A stretch of DNA of 64,000 nucleotides from Oscillospiraceae bacterium Marseille-Q3528 (GTDB lineage: Bacteria > Bacillota > Clostridia > Lachnospirales > Lachnospiraceae): the NCBI GenBank assembly GCA_018223385.1, contig JAGTTR010000003.1, forward strand, positions 62,001-126,000, written 5' to 3'. The position numbers were made by a program, and so were the translations under genes. This document shows, piece after piece, positions 1-8,399 of this stretch; the stretch's first letter is position 1, and each line of letters begins with the position of its first letter. The notes beneath the pieces are model-generated. The model searched no databases and had not been told where the DNA came from. It saw only the letters and a list, made by a program, of their open reading frames with translations.

Positions 1-159
1 GCAGTCAGTGCTTACCGGATGCTGAAGGACGGCGCGGCGCTGGCAAAACAGCTGAAAAAAGAATACCATCCGGTATTTGCATCCAAAGAGGAATACATCG
101 CATTTATGGATCAGTTCCGTGTGGTGAAGGAGGAAAATTATGGAAACAGGAGCCTATGA
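1..159 (+). CDS. C-terminal end of an unidentified protein (truncated by window start)
   Basis: Frame 1 is open from the first base to a TGA at 157-159, giving 52 residues of a C-terminus. The residues are charged and helical-looking (rich in K, E, A), with no motif I recognise. Its last 20 bases overlap the start of the next gene, so the two are probably translationally coupled and in the same operon as the importer downstream. No function can be assigned from this fragment. Confidence 0.6.
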   Translation, partial: AVSAYRMLKDGAALAKQLKKEYHPVFASKEEYIAFMDQFRVVKEENYGNRSL

Positions 160-739
160 GTATCGGGAGAATGCCCCGGAGGAAGAAAAGAAACGCTGGA
201 AGGAACGGTATGAGAAGCTTTCCGAGCCGGTAGAGCGGCGGCAGATGGTATACGAGATCCGAAAGGCAGCCAGACAGTTCGCCATGCTGTACTTCCATTT
301 CTGTAAAACCCTGTATGATACCTTCGGCTTGGAGCGGACGAAGGAGCTGGTACGGCAGACCATCTTTGAACTGGCCGTTGACCGTTCCGACGAGATGCGG
401 GCCAAAGCCAGGGCAGAGGGCGTCTGTTTTGACACGGTGAAGGATTTCCGTTCCGTCACCGATCTTCCCAAATGCGGCTGGATCCCGGAATGGGGCGCTG
501 ACCACTGTCCCTACGGCCAGGTATGGCGGGAATATGCGAAAGAATATCCCTGGTTCCTGGAGCTGGCGCCTTACTACTGTGATGTGATCGACACCACAAC
601 GATAGAAAATTTCAGCCGTCACCTTTCCCACCGGCTGGTACAGAATGTGATCATCAGCGGGGAAAGCTGTGAAAGAGAATATTTTGAGAGCGAGAAGGTC
701 AGAGAGGGGGCGTTTACCTATGGCAGCAAAAACGACTGA
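140..739 (+). CDS. L-2-amino-thiazoline-4-carboxylic acid (ATC) hydrolase family protein
   Basis: This 199-residue protein resembles the ATC hydrolase family, whose founding members open the thiazoline ring of ATC on the way to L-cysteine. The family resemblance is by overall look: a helical N-terminal half with FHFCKTLYDTFG around residues 52-63 and a C-terminal part with conserved Cys/Trp/His such as CGWIPEWGADHC near residues 112-123. An aggagg ribosome site lies about 6 bases before the ATG. The start overlaps the preceding gene and the end overlaps the permease by 20 bases, which places it firmly in the importer operon. The true substrate is not shown by sequence; many family members sit beside nitrate/sulfonate-type importers. 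Family call is fairly good, reaction is inferred. Confidence 0.7.
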   Translation: METGAYEYRENAPEEEKKRWKERYEKLSEPVERRQMVYEIRKAARQFAMLYFHFCKTLYDTFGLERTKELVRQTIFELAVDRSDEMRAKARAEGVCFDTVKDFRSVTDLPKCGWIPEWGADHCPYGQVWREYAKEYPWFLELAPYYCDVIDTTTIENFSRHLSHRLVQNVIISGESCEREYFESEKVREGAFTYGSKND

Positions 740-1514
740 CGCAAAGCAGAAGAAATCAAAGATAAACGGCATTCTGATCCTGCAGATCGCGACGGTGGTA
801 GCCCTTCTTCTGTGGATGGAGATTTCCGTCACCACAGGAAGAGTCAGCAAGGTATTCATGGCGGCGCCCAGCGGCATCGTAGAGGAAGCGGTAAAAATCA
901 TTTCCAACGGCACGCTGCAGCCTCATCTGCTTGTGACCCTGGAGGAGGTGGCGGTGGGATATGTGCTGGCCGGTGTGGTGGGCGTGGCTCTGGCGCTCCT
1001 GTGGACGTTATTCCCCAAAACAGAAGCCTACGGCAGCGTGTTCTGCTCCGCCATCATGGCTATCCCCAAGACGGCCATTTTACCCATCCTGGTACTCTGG
1101 TTCGGCATCGGCTTCCAGTCCAAGGTCGTTCTGATCTTCCTGTTTTCGGTATTTCAGATCCTGTACAATACGCTGACCGGCGCCAAGCAGTGTAAAGAAG
1201 AATATTTAAAGGTGGCGCGGGTGTTCCGGGCATCCCGGGTACAGACCGTCTTCGGCGTCATTTTACCGGCGGCGCTGCCGTCCATGTTCAACGGCTTCCG
1301 GATCGCGGCAGCCACAGCCATGACCGGCGTGGTCTTTTCGGAAATGCAGTCGGCCAAGGGGGGACTTGGGTATCTTTTGCGGGAATCCCAGGAGCTGTTA
1401 AACACCTCCCGGATGTTTTTTCTGATCATCCTGGTGACCCTGATTTCCGTATTACTGACAAAGCTTGTGACAGCGGTGGAATACATGATCTGCCATCGCT
1501 GGAGAAAAGTATAA
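720..1514 (+). CDS. ABC transporter permease, SsuC/TauC-like
   Basis: A 264-residue inner-membrane permease with about six hydrophobic segments and the EAA-loop region (EEYLKVARVFRAS, near residues 155-170) that contacts the ATPase. This arrangement is typical of nitrate/sulfonate/taurine-type importers. I chose the ATG at 720 because gagggggc lies just before it and because the longer frame starting at 669 would add an unlikely charged leader inside the upstream gene. It overlaps the ATC-hydrolase-like gene by 20 bases and is followed by the binding protein after 25 bases. The substrate is unknown. Confidence 0.88.
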   Translation: MAAKTTDAKQKKSKINGILILQIATVVALLLWMEISVTTGRVSKVFMAAPSGIVEEAVKIISNGTLQPHLLVTLEEVAVGYVLAGVVGVALALLWTLFPKTEAYGSVFCSAIMAIPKTAILPILVLWFGIGFQSKVVLIFLFSVFQILYNTLTGAKQCKEEYLKVARVFRASRVQTVFGVILPAALPSMFNGFRIAAATAMTGVVFSEMQSAKGGLGYLLRESQELLNTSRMFFLIILVTLISVLLTKLVTAVEYMICHRWRKV

Positions 1515-1539
1515 AAACACATTGAGAGGAGAAAAGAAG

Positions 1540-2637
1540 ATGAAAAAATTTGCAGCCCTTTTACTGACAGCAGCACTGACCACGGCGGTGTTTACCGGAT
1601 GCGGCGCATCCACATCCACAGACGGAACAGCGGCAGACACAAAGACAGACAGCGCACAGGCTGGCGATGCATCCGCAGATACGGACGCTGCCGCAGAGAC
1701 ATCGGATGGAAGCGAGGAGCCCATCACCTTAAAGGTCAGCTTTACCACCGGCATGACCGGCGCGGTGAACAGCTTTGCTATCGAGAAAGGCTTCTATAAG
1801 GATCTGGGTATCGAGTTCGAGCAGGTTTCCAGACCGGATTACAACGAACTGCTCTCCCTCATTTCCAGAGGCGAGATCGACATTGCGGACGGCGATCCCA
1901 GCACCTTTATACCGGCGATCTACAACGGCGTTCCGGCAAAAATGGTCGGTAACCTGTGGCGGTATGCAGGCTGCTACTGGCTCATTGCCAACAATGACAT
2001 CAAGGATTTCTCCGATCTGAAAGGAAAAACCATCGGAAGCTGCGCAGCATCCGGCGGCCTGCGTCTCTCTGTGCTGAAAATGCTGGAAGCCAACGGCATT
2101 TCCGAGGATGAGGTAACCCTCGTTGCCAACGGCAAACACCAGACCGCTTACGCGACCCTGACCTCCGGCGAGGTAGATGCCACCATCATCCACAACCCTT
2201 ACGCCGCACTGGCAGAGGCAGAGGGAACCGGCCACATTCTCGGACGTGCCTGGGACTACATCCCGGATTACTACACCGGCACCATCGTTGCTTCTGATCG
2301 GATCATCAAGGAAGAGCCGGAGAAGCTGCAGCGTTTCCTGAATGCCTACTATGAAGTGCATGAGAAAGTGAAAAACGAGTATTTCGACGAGTTCATCACC
2401 TGGCTGGCACAGCAGATGGATGTTTCTGAGGATGTGATGCGCAAAGCCGTAGAGGATGAGATCGACGTATGGTCTGATTATCCGGTGATCCCTGAGGATC
2501 GTGTGGAAAAGACCGTAGAGTATCTGAAAGAGTACGGCTGGCTGGATGAAAATGTACAGGCAGAGGGTACTTACACCAACGAGTTTGCCGAGAAAGCGGC
2601 AGAGACACTGGGACTGACAGACCCGGCAGAAAAATAA
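1540..2637 (+). CDS. ABC transporter substrate-binding lipoprotein (SsuA/TauA/NMT1-like)
   Basis: A 365-residue extracellular binding lipoprotein. Residues 1-21 form a lipoprotein signal peptide ending in FTGC, with Cys21 the predicted lipid anchor. A Thr/Ala/Asp-rich linker follows (about 22-55), then a periplasmic-binding-protein fold of the NMT1/SsuA type. The ATG at 1540 is preceded by gagaggag. The shape resembles binding proteins for sulfonates, nitrate or thiamine precursors. With the ATC-hydrolase-like enzyme in the operon, a sulfur-containing small molecule is a reasonable guess but is not shown. Confidence 0.88.
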   Translation: MKKFAALLLTAALTTAVFTGCGASTSTDGTAADTKTDSAQAGDASADTDAAAETSDGSEEPITLKVSFTTGMTGAVNSFAIEKGFYKDLGIEFEQVSRPDYNELLSLISRGEIDIADGDPSTFIPAIYNGVPAKMVGNLWRYAGCYWLIANNDIKDFSDLKGKTIGSCAASGGLRLSVLKMLEANGISEDEVTLVANGKHQTAYATLTSGEVDATIIHNPYAALAEAEGTGHILGRAWDYIPDYYTGTIVASDRIIKEEPEKLQRFLNAYYEVHEKVKNEYFDEFITWLAQQMDVSEDVMRKAVEDEIDVWSDYPVIPEDRVEKTVEYLKEYGWLDENVQAEGTYTNEFAEKAAETLGLTDPAEK

Positions 2638-2669
2638 GCATCTGACCGGACAGAAAGGAGATATGCAGG

Positions 2670-3452
2670 ATGCCTTCGATAACGATTCGCAATCTGACCA
2701 AACAATATAACGGAGAGGACGGACAGGCGGTAACGGCGCTGGATCACATTGATCTGCACATCAAAGACGGTGAGTTTGTGTGCATTGTGGGCCCCTCCGG
2801 CTGCGGCAAGAGCACCATGCTGGAAATTGTGGCAGGCCTGCTGGAAAAAAGCGGCGGCGAGGTGCTGCTGGATGACGAGCCGGTGACCGGGCCCAGCCGG
2901 GATATCGGTGTGGTATTTCAGGATGCGTCCCTGTATCCGTGGAAAACGGTGAAGAAAAATATCGCTTTCGGCATGGATATCTCGAAGGTACCCAAGGCAG
3001 AGCAGGAGGAACGGCTGAAAAAATATATTCATCTGATGAATCTGGACGGCTTTGAAAGCAAGTATCCGTCCCAGCTGTCCGGCGGTATGCGGCAGCGGGC
3101 GGGTATTGCCAGAGCCCTGGTGATGAATCCGAAGGTCATCCTCATGGATGAGCCCTTCAGTGCCGTGGATCATCTGACGAGGACAACCCTGCAGGACGAG
3201 CTGGTGCGCATCCGACAAGAGGAGAAAAAAACCATTCTCTTTGTTACCCACGACATCAACGAGGCCGTATATCTGGCAGACCGGGTCATTCTCTTAAGCC
3301 CGCGCCCCAGCCGGATCCAGGAGGAGTACGAGGTCAACGCGCCCCATCCCCGCAGCAGAAACGACCGCTACCTGGTGGATCTGGCGGCCCGGATCGTGAC
3401 TGACATCGGCAGAGGCGCTTCCGAGAAAGAGAATGTGGAGTACTTTATTTAG
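2670..3452 (+). CDS. ABC transporter ATP-binding protein, SsuB/TauB-like
   Basis: A 260-residue ATPase. It has Walker A GPSGCGKST (about 43-51), the Q-loop, signature LSGGMRQR (about 138-145), Walker B VILMDEP and the H-loop FVTHD. It completes the importer with the permease and binding protein just upstream. An aaaggag site precedes the ATG. Its stop codon overlaps a short hairpin repeat (3451-3484) that recurs after pfkA near the other end of the window. The ATPase call is certain; the substrate is not. Confidence 0.92.
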   Translation: MPSITIRNLTKQYNGEDGQAVTALDHIDLHIKDGEFVCIVGPSGCGKSTMLEIVAGLLEKSGGEVLLDDEPVTGPSRDIGVVFQDASLYPWKTVKKNIAFGMDISKVPKAEQEERLKKYIHLMNLDGFESKYPSQLSGGMRQRAGIARALVMNPKVILMDEPFSAVDHLTRTTLQDELVRIRQEEKKTILFVTHDINEAVYLADRVILLSPRPSRIQEEYEVNAPHPRSRNDRYLVDLAARIVTDIGRGASEKENVEYFI

Positions 3453-3484
3453 GATTGCGGGAGTGGGCAGCACGGAGCAATCCT
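3451..3484. repeat. 3'-UTR hairpin repeat, copy 1
   Basis: The arms AGGATTGC (3451-3458) and GCAATCCT (3477-3484) are a perfect inverted repeat around a loop containing GGGAGTGGGCAGCACGGA, which itself can pair GTG with CAC. The loop sequence is almost identical in the copy at 60723-60763. It begins within the stop codon of the ATPase gene. No T-run follows, so it is not a classical terminator. Confidence 0.6.
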
Positions 3485-3537
3485 CAGGTATCATGGATGA
3501 AAGCAATGATATTTAATATTGACTAGGAGGAAAAACA

Positions 3538-4419
3538 ATGTTTCGAGATACGAGTATGGATTACCTTACCTTAGAGGAAATCCAGGAGATCAAAAACAAC
3601 AATCAGAAACTGACAGACGAGGATTTCCTGGCCATGGATGAATCGGAATTCCGTGCCAGAGTCCGGGAGAGAAGCCATCACACCCTGGAGATTCAGATGT
3701 ACCATGCAGCATACAGAAATGAGAAATTAAAGGCTTCCCAGGCGGATTATGTGAAACATCTGCTGGAGCTGTGGAGAAAGAGAGGGCTGGGCACAGACCT
3801 GCCGGAGTACAAGTACGCCAGCTTCCTCATCGAGTCTGCGGACAAGCTTTCCAGAGGAGAAGCGGTGGATCTGTCTCCCTACAAGCCGAAGACGGTAACG
3901 CCCCAGATGGAGGAGGATTTCTTCACCATCGTAAAGGAGCGCCGTTCCGTCAGAGAGTTTACGGATCAGGAAGTGCCGGACGAGCTCATCGACAAGGTGC
4001 TGGAGGCAGGACTGTGGGCAGCTCACGGCTGTAACGTGCAGTCCATCCGCTACATTGTGGTGCGGGAGAAAAACGAGCCCGGTTTGTTCCGGGGCAGTGA
4101 TGTGCCCGGCGGCCCGGTACATCTGATCGTATTACAGGATATGCGCTGCTACCGTGCCAATTCCTTCACCCCGGTGAGAAACCAGCTGCTGGATGCAGGC
4201 GCAGCCGGACAGAATATGGTGCTGGCCGCTCATGCCGTGGGACTGGAAAGCGTATGGCTGACGTTCCGCAACAAGGAGTTCAGCGACCGGTTAAGAGCCC
4301 GTTTCAATCTGCCGGATTACATGCGTCTCGTGACCTATGTGGATGTGGGATACGGCGATCAGACGCCTTACCCGCCGCTTCGCTGGGATGTGAAGGACAC
4401 GGTTCTGGGAAGATATTAA
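3538..4419 (+). CDS. Nitroreductase family FMN-dependent oxidoreductase
   Basis: A 293-residue protein with a nitroreductase fold from about residue 125 (VKERRSVREFTDQEVP marks the FMN-binding start, then AGLWAAHGCNVQS) to about 285. The first 120 residues are a helical, charged extension absent from standard nitroreductases, which are about 180-220 residues long. An aggagg site precedes the ATG. It lies 85 bases after the importer ATPase, so it may be co-transcribed through the hairpin repeat. Substrate unknown; a role in reducing an imported heterocycle or nitro compound is only a guess. Confidence 0.8.
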   Translation: MFRDTSMDYLTLEEIQEIKNNNQKLTDEDFLAMDESEFRARVRERSHHTLEIQMYHAAYRNEKLKASQADYVKHLLELWRKRGLGTDLPEYKYASFLIESADKLSRGEAVDLSPYKPKTVTPQMEEDFFTIVKERRSVREFTDQEVPDELIDKVLEAGLWAAHGCNVQSIRYIVVREKNEPGLFRGSDVPGGPVHLIVLQDMRCYRANSFTPVRNQLLDAGAAGQNMVLAAHAVGLESVWLTFRNKEFSDRLRARFNLPDYMRLVTYVDVGYGDQTPYPPLRWDVKDTVLGRY

Positions 4420-4538
4420 AACTTTTTACTATAGCTTTTTCCTATATCCCATAATAGAATATTCTGATTATTCAGCGCGTTTGTTTGGTGATAAAATATA
4501 TCTATAAAAACGAATAAAACCTATAGGAGAGATATAGT

Positions 4539-5690
4539 ATGAATAGAGGACGCAATACCCGTTGTCTTCATTTAGAAGAAACCGAAGGAAAAACAGAAAA
4601 CTATGGTGCGATCAGTTATCCCATTTATCAGACAGCAACGTATGCCCATCCCGGTGTCGGACAAAGCACCGGATATGATTACAGCAGATTACAGAATCCC
4701 ACCAGAGAACAGTTGGAGAAGGTGGTTGCCAGCCTGGAAGGAGGCATTGATGCGTTTGCGCTTTCCAGCGGCATGGCGGCAATCACGCTGTTGATGGAGA
4801 TCTTTCAGCCGGGCGATCATTTTGTCGTGGAAGCAGATTTATATGGCGGGAGCATCCGTTTGTTTGACAATGTTTCGAAAAAGAACAACTATGAATTTAC
4901 CTATCTGGACTGTTCCAGGGACGATATCGAAAGCGCGATCCGGGAAAATACGAAAGCCATTTACATAGAGACACCGACCAATCCCATGATGCATGTATCG
5001 GATATTGCGGCCATTGCAGAGATTGCCAGGAAGCATCAGATCCTCCTGATCGTGGATAACACCTTCCTGTCTCCGTATTTTCAGAATCCGTTAAAGCTGG
5101 GCGCAGATGTTGTGATCCACAGTGGCACAAAGTTTTTGGGCGGACACAATGATACGCTGGCCGGATTCCTTGTGACAAACAACGAGGAGATACAGGAGAA
5201 GCTGCGGTTCCTGATCAAGACCACGGGAGCGGGGCTGGCGCCCTTTGACAGCTGGCTGCTTCTTCGGGGGATCAAGACCCTTGGCATCCGCATGGAGCGA
5301 TCCCAGGAGAATGCGATAAAAATTGCGAACTGGCTGAAAGCGCAGCGCGTTGTGAAACAGGTGTATTACCCGGGGCTGCCGGAACATCCCGGATATACGG
5401 TGATGAAAAAACAGGCAAGCGGTTTTGGCTCCATGCTCACCTTCGATGTGGATACGAAAGCGCATGCCTTACAGATTCTGGAACGTGTAAGGATGATCAA
5501 ATTTGCAGAGAGCCTGGGAGGCGTAGAAACACTGATCACGTATCCGACGACCCAGACCCATGCGGATGTGCCGGAGGATGTCCGTCTGAAAAACGGAATT
5601 ACCCACTGTACCCTCCGGTTATCTGTTGGAATCGAAGATATTGAGGATCTGCTGGCCGAGTTATCGGATGTATTTCAGTCGCTGGAATAG
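4539..5690 (+). CDS. Trans-sulfuration family PLP enzyme (cystathionine gamma-synthase / C-S lyase type)
   Basis: A 383-residue PLP-dependent enzyme of the Cys/Met metabolism family, full length for the family. It has the YDYSRLQNPTREQLE segment (about 45-60), the glycine-rich PLP phosphate loop (LSSGMAA, about 79-85) and the lysine of SGTKFLGGH (about 197-205). These enzymes make or break cystathionine, homocysteine or methionine, and sequence alone does not separate synthase, beta-lyase and gamma-lyase. A ggagag site precedes the ATG. It forms a probable pair with the MalY-type lyase 56 bases downstream, giving two C-S bond enzymes beside a possible sulfur importer. Confidence 0.85.
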   Translation: MNRGRNTRCLHLEETEGKTENYGAISYPIYQTATYAHPGVGQSTGYDYSRLQNPTREQLEKVVASLEGGIDAFALSSGMAAITLLMEIFQPGDHFVVEADLYGGSIRLFDNVSKKNNYEFTYLDCSRDDIESAIRENTKAIYIETPTNPMMHVSDIAAIAEIARKHQILLIVDNTFLSPYFQNPLKLGADVVIHSGTKFLGGHNDTLAGFLVTNNEEIQEKLRFLIKTTGAGLAPFDSWLLLRGIKTLGIRMERSQENAIKIANWLKAQRVVKQVYYPGLPEHPGYTVMKKQASGFGSMLTFDVDTKAHALQILERVRMIKFAESLGGVETLITYPTTQTHADVPEDVRLKNGITHCTLRLSVGIEDIEDLLAELSDVFQSLE

Positions 5691-5746
5691 CATGCGATCT
5701 GGAAAAATGCATGGCGGATGGAACGAACGGGAAAGGATGAATGGAA

Positions 5747-6922
5747 ATGCCGGAAAGAAATTTAAATTTTGATGAGATCATCGAGCGGAAAGGAACCGAC
5801 TGTTTAAAATATGATTTTGCCGTAAAAAGAGGCAAGCCGGAGGATGTGTTGCCTTTTTGGGTGGCAGATATGGATTTTCGGACAACTTCCTATGTGGAGG
5901 ATGCGCTGATTGAAAGAGCGAAGCATGGGATTTTTGGATACAGTGAATCCCTGGAGGATTATTTCCGCGCGATCGCAGGCTGGATGCACAGACGCCATCA
6001 CTGGGATGTGGAGCCGGACTGGCTGATCAAAACGCCGGGCGTGGTATTTGCACTTGCTATGGCGGTAAAAGCCTTTACGGAAGTGGGGGACTGCGTGCTT
6101 ATCCAGCAGCCGGTGTACTATCCGTTTTCCGAGGTGATCCAGGATAACGGAAGAGTTGTTGTCAGCAATGATTTATACCTGGGAGAGGATAACCGTTATC
6201 ACATTGACCTGGAAGATTTCGAGCAGAAAATCGTGGAGCATCAGATCAAGCTGTTCCTTCTGTGCAATCCCCATAATCCCTCCGGAAGAGTATTTACGAG
6301 GGAAGAACTGACCGGAATGGGCGAGATCTGTCTGAAGCATGGGGTCACGGTGGTCTGTGACGAGATCCACAATGATTTTGTGTTTCAGGGAGAGCATACC
6401 GTGTTTGCTTCTATTAAGAAGGAATATGCGGATGTCTCTGTCACCTGCACTTCGCCGAGCAAAACCTTCAACCTGGCAAGTATGCTGATCTCCAACATCT
6501 TTATCCCCAATGAAAAGCTGCGGCAGAGATTCCAGCATGAAGTGAATGCAGCCGGCATCAGTCAGTTGAGCGTATTGGGACTGGTTGCTACCCAGGCCGC
6601 ATACGAGCATGGCGATGAATGGTATGAGAAAATGATGGCTTATGTGAAGTCGAATATTGACTATGCAAGAAACTATGTGGAAGAATATCTGCCGGGGGTA
6701 AAGATGATCAATGGCGAAGGCACCTATCTGGTCTGGCTGGATTTCCGGGGAACTGGTATCGAAACAGAAGAACTGGATCGCCGGATCATATACGATGCGA
6801 AGCTGTGGCTGGACAGTGGAAAGATCTTTGGAAAAACAGGACAGGGATTCCAGCGGATCAACGTGGCTGCGCCGAGAAAAACAGTGACAGAATGTTTTGA
6901 GAGGATTCGGAAAATTTTATAA
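5747..6922 (+). CDS. MalY/PatB-type pyridoxal-phosphate C-S lyase (cystathionine beta-lyase)
   Basis: A 391-residue fold-type I aminotransferase-like protein with the typical MalY start (MPERNLNFDEIIERKGTDCLKYD) and a PLP lysine in SPSKTFNLASM (about residues 240-250). Such enzymes split cystathionine or cysteine conjugates into pyruvate, ammonia and a thiol. Two in-frame ATGs exist at 5741 and 5747. The second has better spacing from aaagga (5732-5737) and matches the usual family N-terminus, so I chose it. A strong terminator follows at 6941. Confidence 0.85.
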   Translation: MPERNLNFDEIIERKGTDCLKYDFAVKRGKPEDVLPFWVADMDFRTTSYVEDALIERAKHGIFGYSESLEDYFRAIAGWMHRRHHWDVEPDWLIKTPGVVFALAMAVKAFTEVGDCVLIQQPVYYPFSEVIQDNGRVVVSNDLYLGEDNRYHIDLEDFEQKIVEHQIKLFLLCNPHNPSGRVFTREELTGMGEICLKHGVTVVCDEIHNDFVFQGEHTVFASIKKEYADVSVTCTSPSKTFNLASMLISNIFIPNEKLRQRFQHEVNAAGISQLSVLGLVATQAAYEHGDEWYEKMMAYVKSNIDYARNYVEEYLPGVKMINGEGTYLVWLDFRGTGIETEELDRRIIYDAKLWLDSGKIFGKTGQGFQRINVAAPRKTVTECFERIRKIL

Positions 6923-6940
6923 TGAATTGAAAAGCAAATA

Positions 6941-6973
6941 AGAGGATGTCCTGTAAAAAGGGCATCCTCTTTT
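6941..6973. terminator. Intrinsic terminator, bidirectional
   Basis: AGAGGATGTCC and GGCATCCTCT form a near-perfect stem around a short A-rich loop and are followed by TTT. It lies between the convergent malY-like gene and prs and can serve both. Confidence 0.8.
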
Positions 6974-7041
6974 CGTGCTGTATAGACTCCTGAATACGCT
7001 GCCAGTGGCAGGTTTTCCAGGATTCATTTTCCTTATGAAGC

Positions 7042-8229
7042 TTAGAAATCCATGGTGCCGTTGCGGTACTGGGTCAGGCGCTTCTGGATACGGTCACTGG
7101 GATCCAGAAGACCGCTGATGGAAGCGTCGTGGTTCAGCGTGTCGATGATGTACGCAATGTATTTGCTCATGTCACAGCTGATGTAGTAAGGCTTCTCCAG
7201 CAGCTCCGGTGTCTGATATACCAGGTTGGTGGTCAGCACGCGGGTGATATAGCCTTCCTCATAAGCCTTGTCAAACTTCTCCAGACCGTTGGTGAACAGA
7301 CCGAAAGTGGAGAAGATAAAGATGCGGTTGGCTTTGCGGCGCTTCAGTTCGGAAGCAACTTCCAGAACGCTGTCACCGGAAGAGATCATATCGTCAATGA
7401 TGATCAGATCCTTGCCGGTCACGTCGGTACCCAGGAACTCATGGGCAACGATGGGGTTGCGTCCATTGACAATCTTCGTGTAGTCTCTTCTCTTATAGAA
7501 CATACCCATGTCCAGACCAAGAACGTTGGCAACGTAGATGGCACGTCCCATACCGCCTTCATCCGGGCTGATGACCATCATGTGGTCACTGTCGATCTTA
7601 AGATCCGGGATGTTGCGAAGAAGGCCCTTGATAAACTGGTAAGCAGGCTGTACGGTTTCAAACCCGTTGATCGGGATTGCATTCTGTACCCGCGGGTCAT
7701 GGGCATCGAAGGTAATGATGTTGTTGACACCCATATCAATGAGCTCCTGCAGTGCCAGCGCACAGTCCAGAGACTCCCGGCCGCTGCGCTTGTGCTGACG
7801 GCTCTCATAGAGGAACGGCATGATGACGGTGATGTTCTTGGCTTTACCGCCTACTGCTGCAATGATTCTCTTCAGATCCTGATAGTGGTCATCCGGAGAC
7901 ATATGGTTTGTCTGGCCGCACAGGGAGTAGGTCAGACTGTAGTTACATACGTCAACCATCAGATACAGGTCATAGCCCCGGACAGATTCACCGAGAACGC
8001 CCTTGGCCTCGCCGCTTCCGAATCGGGGAACACGCGCGGAAATAATGTAGTTATCTCTCTGATAACCTTCGAAAACGATATTGGCATGATGCTCGTTCTC
8101 TCTTTCATTTCTCCACTCAACGAGATAGTTGTTGACCTTCTCGCCGAGTTCCTTGCAGCTGGCAAGGGGAATGATGCCGAGTTTGCCTACAGGAATGGTT
8201 TCCAGATTTCTGGTTTCTTCATTAGACAT
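7042..8229 (-). CDS. prs: Ribose-phosphate pyrophosphokinase (PRPP synthase), long form
   Basis: Makes PRPP from ribose 5-phosphate and ATP for nucleotide, histidine, tryptophan and NAD synthesis. Seen: FDAHDPRVQNAIP, the catalytic flexible-loop region YKRRDYTK, and the PRPP-binding loop LIIIDDMISSGDS (about residues 277-289). At 395 residues it is about 80 longer than the usual 310-320; the extra lies mainly at the N-terminus and in an extended middle. The start has ggaggag about 7 bases upstream. It is last in the minus-strand series murC, dnaD, dnaI, prs but is separated from the loader gene by 170 bases containing an intergenic repeat, so it probably has its own promoter. Confidence 0.93.
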   Translation of the reverse strand: MSNEETRNLETIPVGKLGIIPLASCKELGEKVNNYLVEWRNERENEHHANIVFEGYQRDNYIISARVPRFGSGEAKGVLGESVRGYDLYLMVDVCNYSLTYSLCGQTNHMSPDDHYQDLKRIIAAVGGKAKNITVIMPFLYESRQHKRSGRESLDCALALQELIDMGVNNIITFDAHDPRVQNAIPINGFETVQPAYQFIKGLLRNIPDLKIDSDHMMVISPDEGGMGRAIYVANVLGLDMGMFYKRRDYTKIVNGRNPIVAHEFLGTDVTGKDLIIIDDMISSGDSVLEVASELKRRKANRIFIFSTFGLFTNGLEKFDKAYEEGYITRVLTTNLVYQTPELLEKPYYISCDMSKYIAYIIDTLNHDASISGLLDPSDRIQKRLTQYRNGTMDF

Positions 8230-8335
8230 TGGTTTTCTCCTCCGTTGTGATGATGAACATAATTAATTATACTATAGCACAAATCAGAATGATATGCCAG
8301 AGCCATCCGCCGAATCAGCACGATAAGTTAGGTCC

Positions 8336-8389
8336 AGTTTACTCGCATCGAAAATACGATTTTGCGAATGGCGCGGGTAAACTGTAATG
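8336..8389 (-). repeat. Dispersed intergenic repeat, copy A (palindromic)
   Basis: AGTTTACTCGC (8336-8346) and GCGGGTAAACT (8373-8383) form an inverted repeat with one mismatch. Read on the minus strand, the core TTACAG...CGCGCCATTCGCAAAA recurs at 45807 and 46786. It sits in the gap between the helicase-loader gene and prs. Confidence 0.65.
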
Positions 8390-8399
8390 CGCGGTGCTG

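Noticed and set aside
104..913. Minus-strand frame of 269 codons over the ATC-hydrolase and permease genes
   Set aside because: Shadow of two overlapping plus-strand genes; no recognisable motif.
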